A stretch of 64,000 bases of DNA from Clostridia bacterium (GTDB taxonomy: Bacteria; Bacillota; DAOUPZ01). The stretch lies in contig DAOUPZ010000015.1 of NCBI GenBank assembly GCA_030625885.1, positions 1 through 64,000 on the forward strand. The letters run 5' to 3'. Under the pieces are notes generated by a model. It was not told the origin of the DNA, did no database searches, and worked only from the letters and a program-made list of their open reading frames with translations. Both the position numbers and the translations under genes were made by a program. This document shows positions 23,579-32,300 of the stretch, one piece after another (position 1 is the first letter of the stretch; each line of letters opens with the position of its first letter).

Positions 23579-24427
23579 ATGAGATATAAATTGAGCATTA
23601 TTATCATGGTTCTTGTTGTTTTCATGTCGGGTTGCAGCGCTGATCAAGAGGTTACAAGCGATGGCTTTCTTACCTTAAATAAGATAACAGCGACATTTTC
23701 TGAAAGCGGTATCATGCTGAAAAAAAGCGAGCAACCCGTTCCCGATATATTAACTTTGAATGGGATTAAGCCGAAATTATTTAAAATGACGAATATTAAT
23801 AATAATGATACATTTGTATATATTTTTGATTCCTACTCAGAGCGTCAAAAAGCAGGTGATGAATATGAGAAAAAACGGGAGGAATTTGAAAAATTATTTG
23901 CAAAAGAACCGGCTATGCCATATAAATGTGAAGCGAAGAACGTCATTATTTCGGGTGCGTATTCAATAGAAGAGTATTCAAAAGAAGATATAATAAGTAG
24001 TGTTCATCAAATTAAAAATATTGGTGATATTGTTTTCGAAAAACTTAACGATGGAAAATATATGACTTTTAAGGGAGAAGGTATAGATTGGGAAGCAACA
24101 ATTGAGTTGAAATACTATGAGAATGAATACATACATGAGAATGGAAGTATTGATTATGACCAATATCATTGGGAACGCCCCATTTTAAAATATAAAAAAA
24201 GTGATATTGAAAATGTTGGTGAAATTTCTTATAAATTTACCGATGAAATGGGTAGCTCACAAAGTTCATCTGGAAAATCCTTGGATCAAGACGGTTATAT
24301 TTATGGTTCACATACGGGAGGTAATGGTTCCAGGTCAGATGAAAATTCGGTTTATACGATGACCATCAGATGGAAGGAAAAAGAGGAAACATTTGAGCTT
24401 AAGGCAGAACATCAGGGTAAAAATTGA
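23579..24427 (+). CDS. Lipoprotein, paralogue C of three
   Basis: 282 residues from ATG 23579; GGGGAGG ends 7 nt upstream, whereas the in-frame ATG at 23540 and 23573 are poorly placed. Lipobox FMSGC with Cys19. Shares with paralogue A the blocks ADQEVTSDGFLT, SEQPVPDILTLNGIKPKLFK, NNNDTFVYIFDSYSERQ, GEGIDWEATIELKYYENEY and TIRWKEKEETFELKAE, and has a short insert (EEYSKED) before the central ISSVHQIKNIGD. It is closer to A than to B by eye. Function unknown. A GA-rich tract (24422-24480) follows, as after paralogue B. Confidence 0.7.
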   Translation: MRYKLSIIIMVLVVFMSGCSADQEVTSDGFLTLNKITATFSESGIMLKKSEQPVPDILTLNGIKPKLFKMTNINNNDTFVYIFDSYSERQKAGDEYEKKREEFEKLFAKEPAMPYKCEAKNVIISGAYSIEEYSKEDIISSVHQIKNIGDIVFEKLNDGKYMTFKGEGIDWEATIELKYYENEYIHENGSIDYDQYHWERPILKYKKSDIENVGEISYKFTDEMGSSQSSSGKSLDQDGYIYGSHTGGNGSRSDENSVYTMTIRWKEKEETFELKAEHQGKN

Positions 24428-24501
24428 GATTGAGGAGAATTAGTGGTTAGAGGGAAGAAATGAAGAGGGAAGAGAAAAGATTGAGGATAAAGCATCAACT
24501 A

Positions 24502-24553
24502 ATGCAAAAAGGGGACATTCCATGCGGTAGCGTGGTGTGTCCTCATTTTGCAT
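24502..24553 (+). repeat. H1-type hairpin with ATGCAAAA outer arms
   Basis: ATGCAAAAAGGGGACATTCC pairs with the complement ending TGTCCTCATTTTGCAT; inner stem ATGC/GCGT, loop GGTA. It keeps the T-G wobble and T-T mismatch of the H1 core. Confidence 0.7.
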
Positions 24554-24659
24554 GGTGAGATAATGCCCTATCCCCGCTTGTTTTGGTGAATCGTGCCAGA
24601 CAAAAAGGTAAAACCGATTCTATGCCTATAGGAAGTAAGGTGGAGTTTGTAATTGTTGA

Positions 24660-25088
24660 ATAATTTCAATAAATCCTTCACCTTTCCCCAAAAATCCAAC
24701 TATAGCAAAATTCTTCAAAGAAATGGGCTTAGTCGATGAACTTGGCTCAGGTGTTAGAAATATTCATAAGTATGGAAAAGCCTATTTTGGATATGAACCT
24801 CAAATTTTAGAGGAAGACATATTTAAGATTATTTTTATGACAGATAAAATGGATAATGAGCGGATAAATGAGCGAATTAATGAGCGGATAACGAGTGAAT
24901 TAAATAAAAATGAGAAATTGATAATTAAATTTTTGCAAGAAAATAATACCGTTTCAAATAAAGAGGCAGTTAAAATTACTAAACTTTCACCAGCGCAAGT
25001 TAGAAGAATATTTATAATATTAAAAGAAAAAGGGCTTATAATACAAAAAGGTGAAGGTAGAAATAGACATTATATTTTAAGGATATAG
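24660..25088 (+). pseudogene. AlbA_2/RecG-like putative DNA-binding ATPase, C-terminal remnant
   Basis: The open frame runs from just after a TGA at 24657. INPSPFPKNPTIAKFFKEMG, then LVDELGSGVRNIHKYGKAYF, is the conserved C-terminal part of COG2865-type proteins (AlbA_2 domain plus RecG-like C-terminus). It then has a repeated NERINERINERI linker and a winged-helix segment (NKEAVKITKLSPAQVRRIF, ILKEKGLIIQKGEG). The N-terminal AlbA_2 domain is missing. ATG 24723 could start a short winged-helix protein, but no ribosome site supports it. Confidence 0.75.
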
Positions 25089-25135
25089 GCAAAAGGGGGA
25101 CATTCTATGCGAGAGCATGGTGTGTCCCTTTTTGC
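25089..25135 (+). repeat. H1-type hairpin following the remnant gene
   Basis: GCAAAAGGGGGACATTCTATGC, loop GAGA, GCATGGTGTGTCCC, TTTTTGC. Starts right after the stop of the remnant, so it may have been its terminator. The inner arms differ from the 24502 copy but still pair. Confidence 0.7.
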
Positions 25136-25208
25136 ATGGTGAGTAGGGTGTTACGCCCACTTGCTTAAGTTTGTGCTATTTTGAAAGACGTTTCTCATTT
25201 TTTCCTAA

Positions 25209-25233
25209 GAAAAACCCCGTAGGGGTTTTTTTA
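25209..25233. terminator. Terminator of Spo0E-like gene
   Basis: AAAAACCCC pairs with GGGGTTTTT around GTA, with A and T runs on both sides. 5 bp from the minus-strand stop at 25238. Confidence 0.85.
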
Positions 25234-25237
25234 GTTT

Positions 25238-25429
25238 CTAAGGGCTATCATCTTTTGGCCTATTTTTCATATATTCCACTATCAGTTCATCTAGTATTTG
25301 ACTTAAATATATAAATTCATTATCACATAATTTGCAATCTTTATTAGGGTATAATAAATTATTTAAATTCTCTCTTAATTTTTCAATGTCATTTAGTAAA
25401 ATTTCCTCTTTCATTCTCTTATTCTCCAT
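25238..25429 (-). CDS. Spo0E-like aspartyl-phosphate phosphatase
   Basis: 63 residues, the usual size for the family. Two helices can be read: EEILLNDIEKLRENLNNLLY and FIYLSQILDELIVEYMK. The second has the family signature S-Q-x-L-D-x-L-I-x-x-Y. Spo0E proteins dephosphorylate phospho-Spo0A and so restrain sporulation. The loop between the helices has an unusual Cys pair (CKLC). On the minus strand AAGGGGAT precedes the start. It is divergent from an XRE regulator, with a shared control region at 25430-25655. Confidence 0.8.
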   Translation of the reverse strand: MENKRMKEEILLNDIEKLRENLNNLLYPNKDCKLCDNEFIYLSQILDELIVEYMKNRPKDDSP

Positions 25430-25515
25430 TTTGGGTATCCCCTTTTTAAATTCTTTTCAAATATGCTGTAGACGGTTTTACTGCTTTGATAAATATCTTT
25501 TGAGTATTTTATTTA

Positions 25516-25561
25516 GTGACTATTCGGTATGGCTAACACTATTATAGCACCGAACAGTCAC
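25516..25561. promoter_or_regulatory. Inverted repeat in divergent control region
   Basis: GTGACTATTCGGT (25516-25528) and ACCGAACAGTCAC (25549-25561) form arms with 12 of 13 matches, 20 bp apart. This is the likely binding site of the XRE regulator controlling both divergent genes. Confidence 0.6.
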
Positions 25562-25655
25562 AAGTCAATGAACTTTTTGTAATAAATTCGTCTTATTGGT
25601 GCATGATATTTTTATAACATACCAACAGTGTTATATTTCATATAGAGGTGATTTT

Positions 25656-26069
25656 ATGGGTTTTGGGAATCGTTTAAGAGAATTACGGCTTGAGCGAAAA
25701 ATGACACAAGAGGATTTGGCGAAAATTGCAAAAGTTGCTAGAGCGACAATTGGTCGTTATGAAACAGATGAAAGGTTTCCTGACCAGGAAGTATTAAAAA
25801 AACTGGCTAACTTTTTTGAGATAAGTATTGATTGGCTGTTAGGGGAAACTAACATTCGTTATCCCAAAGGTTACGAAAATCAACTCATAGCTCATAAAGA
25901 AATCGAGAAAATACTTCAGGATATTGAAACAGCCCTTCTAAATACGGAAGGTTTGCTTTTAAATGGGGAACTGGTTTCGGAAGAAACAAAAAGAAAGATT
26001 ATTGATGCTATGAAAATTGGAATGGAGATGGCAAAGAAGGAAGCAAAGGGAAAAGATGATTCTAAATAA
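25656..26069 (+). CDS. XRE-family transcriptional regulator
   Basis: 137 residues from ATG 25656 (AGAGGTGATTTT upstream; the ORF is open further but has no other ribosome site). Residues 3-65 are a typical Cro/CI-type helix-turn-helix: FGNRLRELRLERKMTQEDLA, then RATIGRYETDERFPDQEVLKK, ending in ISIDWLLGETN. The C-terminal half is helical and acidic (HKEIEKILQDIETALLNTEG). The type resembles repressors of mobile elements and stress switches. It faces the Spo0E-like gene across a region with a clear inverted repeat, so it may tie sporulation timing to its signal. A terminator follows at 26091. Confidence 0.85.
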   Translation: MGFGNRLRELRLERKMTQEDLAKIAKVARATIGRYETDERFPDQEVLKKLANFFEISIDWLLGETNIRYPKGYENQLIAHKEIEKILQDIETALLNTEGLLLNGELVSEETKRKIIDAMKIGMEMAKKEAKGKDDSK

Positions 26070-26090
26070 AATTGGATGGTTAATGATTAG

Positions 26091-26123
26091 GAGTCGCTGG
26101 TGATTTTAGCGGCTCATTTTTTA
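26091..26123 (+). terminator. Intrinsic terminator after XRE gene
   Basis: GAGTCGCT pairs with AGCGGCTC (one G-T) around GGTGATTTT, followed by ATTTTTTATT. Confidence 0.75.
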
Positions 26124-26380
26124 TTGGTAGCGGGGAGTTTGCTGGGGAAGATAACCGCCCCATCCCTGCTTGCTTAAGTTTGTGCATGGGTATGGTTATG
26201 CTTCCAGTTACCTTCTAAGCTAAAGAAGTTTGTACCAGATGGAAAAATGTTACTCATGAGGTAGGGTGGAGAGTATTTGATACTAAGCAAGCCACCGACG
26301 CGATAAGCTGCCTTTCAGCATAACCATGCCCAATGTTGTGTTTGCTTTAGCAGACAAAGGGTTCGCATTAACCAACTTTC

Positions 26381-26468
26381 CAACTAACTAACTGCCCTCT
26401 GAAATTAAATTCTAAGAAAATATTTAATGCGTTCACTATAATAATTTTATTTTTGACATTGGATATCA
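26381..26468 (+). repeat. Q repeat, copy 2 (long form)
   Basis: Includes AACTGCCCTCTGAAATTAAA and TTAATGCGTTCACTATAATA. The left part also matches 45643-45680; the right part matches 11341-11390 almost exactly through TTGACATTGGATATC. Confidence 0.75.
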
Positions 26469-26489
26469 TGTAGCTTGTAATAATGATTT

Positions 26490-26585
26490 TACATTGCGGG
26501 TTTGCTGGAAAAGCGAAGGCGGGATGGGGACATTCCATGAGGTACGAGTGGTGTGTCCCCATGTTGCAAGAGCAATTGTAAATGC
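26490..26585 (+). repeat. H1 element, copy 2 (long form)
   Basis: Matches 3270-3361 and 42431-42513, with hairpin 26525-26561 and flank TTGCAAGAGCAATTGTAAAT. The same right flank alone occurs near 47950. Confidence 0.75.
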
Positions 26586-26593
26586 AAAATAGA

Positions 26594-26672
26594 GCATCTA
26601 GGTAAAATTTATCAAAATCTTACAAGGAATTCTATTATTAGTGCCGAATACATTACAATATAATACAATTAT
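26594..26672 (+). repeat. P element, copy 6
   Basis: AAATTTATCAAAATCTTACA, then GGAATTCTATTATTAGTGCC, then GAATACATTACAATATAATA. Ends about 130 bp before the WYL gene. Confidence 0.55.
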
Positions 26673-26804
26673 TGATATTATTGGATAGAGGAAGTGCAAT
26701 AATATTACACTTATTTCTATTGGGATAATAAACCTGTCCTCGTGTCCATTTGTTTCAATAATTATCCCTAATTTATATAATGTTACGGAAGTGGAGGGAA
26801 GTTT

Positions 26805-27098
26805 ATGGTTTTATCTAAATTAGAAACAGCTATTAAAGAGAGAAAAAAGGTATCATTGATGTACAAAGGAGTTTTAAGAATAATTGAGCCATATTTAGTG
26901 GGAATCAACACAAAAGGTAACGAATCTCTTAGAGCATATCAAATTGGTGGATATAGTTCGTCTGGAAACCTGCCGGCATGGAGATTATTTTTATTTGAAG
27001 ATATTGAAGATATTGAAGTTTTGGATGATCACTTCGAAATCAATGATAAATATAATCATAATGACAGGGGTATGCGTAGCATTTTGTTCAGAGTATAG
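26805..27098 (+). CDS. Stand-alone WYL-domain-like protein
   Basis: 97 residues. LETAIKERKKVSLMYKGVLR, IIEPYLVGINTKGNESLRAY and QIGGYSSSGNLPAWRLFLF match the WYL fold (beta barrel; here YQIGG and WRLF positions), a ligand-sensing module common in regulators of defence systems. There is no helix-turn-helix, so it would sense a ligand rather than bind DNA itself, or act on the next protein. GTGGAGGGAAG precedes the ATG. It ends 23 bp before the OLD-family nuclease, so the two are very probably one operon. A dispersed-repeat mosaic lies upstream. Confidence 0.75.
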   Translation: MVLSKLETAIKERKKVSLMYKGVLRIIEPYLVGINTKGNESLRAYQIGGYSSSGNLPAWRLFLFEDIEDIEVLDDHFEINDKYNHNDRGMRSILFRV

Positions 27099-27121
27099 CC
27101 TGTTTGGAAGGATGCGTAGGT

Positions 27122-29011
27122 ATGAAAATAAAATCAATTAGCATTCAAAATTATAAGTGCCATAAGAGTATAAAAGATATGCCTTTTCATGATTTGACAA
27201 CTATTATAGGAGAAAATGATAGTGGGAAAACTGCAATTATTGACTTTTTAGAAATTATGCTAACAAATTCTATTCCCAAAGTAGACGATTATTATAGATC
27301 AATAGAAATTAACTCAGCAGATGATACACCACAAGAAGTTGCTCAAGAAAGAATTATTGGTGAGATAAAGTTTTCTTTAGATACAAACGAAAAAGAAGCA
27401 CTTGCAAGTTATTTAGATGATAAAAAAGATTTAATATTGAAAAAAGTTTTTACCACAGAAAATAACAATACATATTATTATTCAAAAAAATATAGCGATG
27501 ATAGATTTTATGAATATGAGAGTATGAATGCAGGAAAATTAAAAGATTTTTTAGAGGATTTAGGGCTACGAAAAGAAAATAATCAAGATTTACGAAAGAT
27601 AGCTATAAAAAAATATATGGAAGAAACTGAAATTCCATATTCATTTGAGTGGATAGAAATTCAGTTTATGACAATTAAGGGATTCCTCCCTAAATTTATA
27701 AGATATAATGTTGATGATTATAAGAACCCAAATAATATGATATTCAAGGTATTACAAGAGGTTTTTAAAAATGAGATATATACTAAGAGAGAAGATGGAA
27801 CATATCACTTAAAGGATGAGGGTTTAAAAACTATTTTGGAAGAAGTAAGGTTAAAAATTGTTGAGTCTGCTCAGCAGTTCAAAAAGCATATCCAAAAGTA
27901 CAATGATAAAATATTAGATATAACCATTGAACCTGAAATTGATTTGAGTTCAGGATTAAAACAATCACCGATAAGGGTGAAAGATGAAACAGGGCTTTTT
28001 CATTACATAGACAATAGAGGATTTGGAACTAAAAAACGTATTTTCATGGCTATTTTTGAATGGAATAAAGAAGTTGTTGCTGGTATTGATCATGAATATG
28101 CAATACGATGCTATGATGAACCAGATAATAATCTACATATTGAAGCACAGAGAAAGTTATACAAAACAATAAAATCTATTGTAGATGAAACAAATCAAAA
28201 AAATCAAGTTCTTATATGTACCCATTCACTTTTTATGATAGATTCATCACCTGCAAATTCGATAAATCTTATTAAAAGAAATGGTAGTGGTAGTACAATT
28301 GTTGAATATTTAAAATCATTTGGAGACGAGGAAATCCAGAATTTTATTGAACTAATGTGTAGAGAAATGGGGTTATCCAATAGTCATATTTTTTTCGAAA
28401 GATGTTTCATTATAGTAGAAGGACAGTCTGAAGTGAATTTTCTTCCTTCAGCATACAAAAAAATGTATCATTCTACTATGGCAGAAGATGGAATAACATT
28501 GATTAATTTAGAGGGTAATGGAGCTGCGACAAATTTTTTGAAGCTTTTAATGAAAAACAAAAGAGAGTTTGTTATAGTTTTTTTAGATAATGATACTACA
28601 GATGTCAGAAAAAGCAAGGTGATGTCTGGGCATAACAAATTAGTTGATGGGATGAAAAAAGAAGAGTATAAACAATTTGTATATGATTTTTTTGAGGAAA
28701 AAGTATTATTCATTGGAGATAAAGAATTTGAGGATACATTTGAAAATGAAGTTTTTGTAAAAGTGTTAAATAATAAAAGACCTAAAAACAATGAATTACT
28801 TTGGAATGAAGAAGAAATAGAAAATATACGTATAAATGTGGAGAAATTTTCAAATGGTATAACAAAAGCTGTAGCGGATTTTTGTAAACCCAATTATATT
28901 AGTAAGCCAGAACTAGGAACGTATTTAGGGCAAGGTATTGAAATAGATGAAATACCTGAAAAAGCAAAAGAATTATTTCGTAGAGCTAGGGAGATAGCAA
29001 ATATTGAATGA
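27122..29011 (+). CDS. OLD-family ATP-dependent nuclease (ABC ATPase plus TOPRIM)
   Basis: 629 residues. The N-terminal ABC-type ATPase has Walker A GENDSGKT at 30-37 and a Walker B/D-loop region (AIRCYDEPDNNLHIEAQRKL) followed by the switch-like ICTHS. After SNSHIFFERCFIIVEGQSEV (Glu433) comes a TOPRIM domain with FLDNDT (Asp489, Asp491), the metal site for nicking or cutting DNA. This is the overcoming-lysogenisation-defect layout, class 1 in being without an adjacent helicase. Relatives defend against phages; the exact trigger is unknown. ATG 27122 is chosen; the in-frame TTG at 27104 lies close to GGAAGG. Strongly AT-rich compared with addB downstream, which suggests transfer. It follows a WYL gene by 23 bp. 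Confidence 0.85.
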   Translation: MKIKSISIQNYKCHKSIKDMPFHDLTTIIGENDSGKTAIIDFLEIMLTNSIPKVDDYYRSIEINSADDTPQEVAQERIIGEIKFSLDTNEKEALASYLDDKKDLILKKVFTTENNNTYYYSKKYSDDRFYEYESMNAGKLKDFLEDLGLRKENNQDLRKIAIKKYMEETEIPYSFEWIEIQFMTIKGFLPKFIRYNVDDYKNPNNMIFKVLQEVFKNEIYTKREDGTYHLKDEGLKTILEEVRLKIVESAQQFKKHIQKYNDKILDITIEPEIDLSSGLKQSPIRVKDETGLFHYIDNRGFGTKKRIFMAIFEWNKEVVAGIDHEYAIRCYDEPDNNLHIEAQRKLYKTIKSIVDETNQKNQVLICTHSLFMIDSSPANSINLIKRNGSGSTIVEYLKSFGDEEIQNFIELMCREMGLSNSHIFFERCFIIVEGQSEVNFLPSAYKKMYHSTMAEDGITLINLEGNGAATNFLKLLMKNKREFVIVFLDNDTTDVRKSKVMSGHNKLVDGMKKEEYKQFVYDFFEEKVLFIGDKEFEDTFENEVFVKVLNNKRPKNNELLWNEEEIENIRINVEKFSNGITKAVADFCKPNYISKPELGTYLGQGIEIDEIPEKAKELFRRAREIANIE

Positions 29012-29351
29012 GATTATAATATTTAGGAAACTAAGGGATCAGGGGATAGGTACATAGCCCCTAAATACAATGGATGATAAAGTGATAGTTAGTAGTTATA
29101 ATGAATTTGCTTACATATTAAAGAAACTGCAGTTCAAGTGATATGCTGAAACCCATCATAAGTAAAAATTACGCTAAACCATAAACTCACCCTATCACAA
29201 ACGCGCAACCTATCTTCTCCCACCTCCTACCTCCTACCTGCTGATCGCTACCCACTAAAAAAACCGCCACGGCGGTTTTTCTATTTTGCAGGATTCTATT
29301 TACAAAAAATAGAATTCCCCCATATCACCTCTTACAAAGGAGTCTATAACA
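29012..29351. other. Gap between OLD nuclease and addB
   Basis: 340 bp with no gene. It has a CT-rich word tract (29215-29250, CACCTCCTACCTCCTACCTG) and the terminator at 29257-29284. The AddB ribosome site AAAGGAG is at 29335-29341. Confidence 0.6.
29257..29284. terminator. Terminator-like hairpin before addB
   Basis: AAAAAACCGCC pairs with GGCGGTTTTT around AC, T run after. 245 bp after the OLD gene; it insulates addAB from upstream transcription. Confidence 0.8.
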
Positions 29352-32300
29352 ATGACCATTAAATATATATTCGGCCGTTCAGGCCGAGGCAAAACACATT
29401 ACGTTTTTGAGCAAATCAAGGAAAGCTTGCAGCGGGATGAAGAACATCCTTTAATTCTGCTGGTGCCGGAGCAAATTACCCATCAGACCGAGCGGGATAT
29501 CATTGAAAAATTGCAGCTGCCGGGAATGATGCGGCTGCAGGTTTTGAGCTTTTCGCGGTTGGGGCATCACGTCTTAAATGAAGTCGGCGGGCGTACGCGG
29601 ACGGTGATCAATCAGCAGGGGAAGAACATGGTACTGCGCAAAGTGCTGGACGAATGCTGCGGCGAGCTTTCGATCTATCAAAAGGCGGCGAAGCAGGACG
29701 GGTTTGTGGCGCGGATGGCGGATTTTTTGGGACAGTTGAAACAGCATGCGGTTTCGCCGGAGGATTTGCAGGAAAAGGTGGACATGATGGAAGCAGGCGG
29801 GGCAGCTTGCCGGAAGCTGCAGGATATTGCTGTGATTTATGAGCGGTTTAACCGGTATCTGGAAGGACGTTATCTAGATAATGAGGATGTTGTGAATGCT
29901 TTTATTGCGCGGATGGCGGAATTCGGCAGCTTGCAGGGGGCGGTGGTGTGGATTGACGGGTTTACGACTTTTACGCCGCAGACTTTGCAAATTATTGAAC
30001 AGATCATGGTGCTGGCGGGGGAGACGACATTTACCTTTCCTTTTAACCCGGCTGTCGCGGAAGCGGACAGCGATTTATTTGAACGGGTGCAGGAGACGTA
30101 TGCGCGGGTGGATAAAATCGCGCAGCGTCATGGTCTGCAGGCAGAAACACTCAACCTGAACGAGACGTATCCATCAGCCTTTAAGTGCGCATGTTTGCAG
30201 CATTTGGAGCGGGAGTTTTTTGCGTATCCCCATCAGTTGTATGATGAAGCGGTGGGTGATATGGATGTATTTGCAGCGAGCGGCACGAATACGGAAATGG
30301 AGCATGTGGCTGCGCAAATTCTCAATCTGGTGCGGGATAAAGGCTATCGCTGGAAAGACATTGCGGTGGTTTGCGGTGATCTGGCGTGTTACACCAGCCT
30401 CATCCGGCGGACGTTCAATGAGAACAACATCCCTTACTTTATGGATCAACGGCGGGATATCATGGATCATCCCATTATTGAATATATCCTCTCTTTACTC
30501 GAAATGGTTTACCGCAACTACCGCTATGAACCTGTCTTTTGCTTTCTGAAAACCGGGTTTAGTGATCTGACTGCGGATGAAGTGGAAAAATTGGAAAACT
30601 ATGTTTTGCAGTACGGGATTGAGGGGAAGCAGTGGCAGGAAGCGTTCCGGTATGGGGATGCTGAAACTTTAGCAGAACTGAATCTCTGCCGGGACAAATT
30701 CATGGGTTCCATCATGGAATTTGCCCGGGGTGTCAAAGGGAAACAGGCGGTTGCGGAAATGACCACGGCTTTGTATGAACATCTGGTCAGTAGCGGTATA
30801 TATGAAAAGCTGACCGCGTGGATTGAAACTTTGCGGGCGCGTGGTTTCCATGAAGCGGTGGGGGAAAATACGCAGATTTGGAATACGGTGATGGAGATAT
30901 TGGATCAGGTGGTAGAAATTTTAGGGGATCAAATCGTGACGGTACGGGAATATAAGCGGATTCTGGAAGCCGGTTTTTCCGCGTGTGAAATCGGATTGAT
31001 TCCTCCGACATTGGATCAGGTACTGGTGGGACAGATGCAGCGATCCAAAAGCCATAGCATCAAAGCGTTGTTTGTGGTGGGGGTCAACGATGGCATCCTG
31101 CCGAATGGAAAAAACGACGAGCGGGTATTAGCGGAAGAAGAGAAAGTGCGGCTCAAAGAAAAGGGGCTGGATTTGGGCACGGATCATCAAACGCAAGCGG
31201 CGGAAGAACAGTTTTCCATCTATCAAGCGTTGACAAAACCCGATGCGTATCTTTGGGTCAGTTTTGCGCTGGCAAATGGGGAAGGTAAGGCGCTGCGGCC
31301 TTCTATTTTCATCGATCGTTTTCAAAAATTATTTTCCCAATTAGAGATCAAAAGTGATGGGCTCAATACGCCTGAAAATCAGCTGCAAATGGTGTGTTCC
31401 CCGCAGATGACCTTCAAACATTTAATTGAAAACCTGCGGCTGCATCTGGATGGCACGCCCGCAGCGAATTTCTGGTGGGATGTATACCGCTGGTATGATC
31501 AGCAGGATGACTGGTGTTCTCATAAAACAGCCGTTCTTAAAGGCTTTTTCCATCAAAACCAGACCGATACGATCGAGCAGTTTCAGGCGCAAGCACTGTA
31601 TGGGCTGCCGCTGCATGCCAGTGTTTCCCGGTTGGAGCAGTTTGGCAACTGCCCGTTTGGTCATTTTGTTAAATACGGCCTACAGCCGGAGGAACGGCAG
31701 GTACGGGAAATCGGCGCGCCGGATATCGGGCTCATTTTCCACGCGGCGTTAAACAAATTTAGTCAATCGCTGGTGCAGCAGAAATTGGTGTGGCGGGAAC
31801 TGGAAAAAGAACCGTGCTGTGCGCTGATGGACAGCATAATGGATGAACTGGCTGGGAAATATGAGAATGGCATCCTGCTTAGCAGCCAACCGTATCAAAA
31901 TATGGTCAGCCGCTTAAAACGGGTGATGCGCCGTGCGGTGTGGGTTTTGACGGAGCATATTAAAAAGGGTGATTTTAATCCTCTGGAGCATGAAGTCAGT
32001 TTTGGGGCACAAGGACAGCTGCCGGCGTTGGTATTAGAGCTGGACAGCGGGGACAAGGTTTATCTGGAAGGCAGAATAGACCGGGTTGACCTCTTGGATA
32101 ACGGTGAAGACAGCTATGTCCGGATTATTGACTATAAATCGGGCGATAAGAAACTCAGTTTATCCGATGTCTATCATGGGTTGGCACTGCAGTTGATGGT
32201 GTACTTGAGTGCCGTTTTAGACAGCGGCGATGCTTTAAGCAGCAAATCCTTAAAACCGGGCGGGGTCTTTTATTTCCGGCTGGATGACCCGCTCATTGAA

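Larger units (their letters stand above)
26124..26804. other. Repeat-filled intergenic region before the WYL-OLD pair
   Basis: 680 bp without a gene. In order: half-H2 motifs (CCCTGCTTGCTTAAG near 26165), a block at 26295-26345 resembling 47788-47830 (CAGCATAACCAT), a Q block (26381-26468), an H1 long element (26490-26585) and a P element (26594-26672). Together these make a mosaic of all dispersed families. Confidence 0.6.

Noticed and set aside
3270-26585. CRISPR-like or IS-derived spaced hairpins
   Set aside because: Copies are scattered by kilobases, have no regular spacing, and no transposase frame is present; called dispersed hairpin repeats instead.
28468-28893. 141-codon minus-strand frame in the OLD gene
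   Set aside because: Antisense to the TOPRIM domain, rich in Ser/Phe as expected for a shadow of AT-rich coding DNA.
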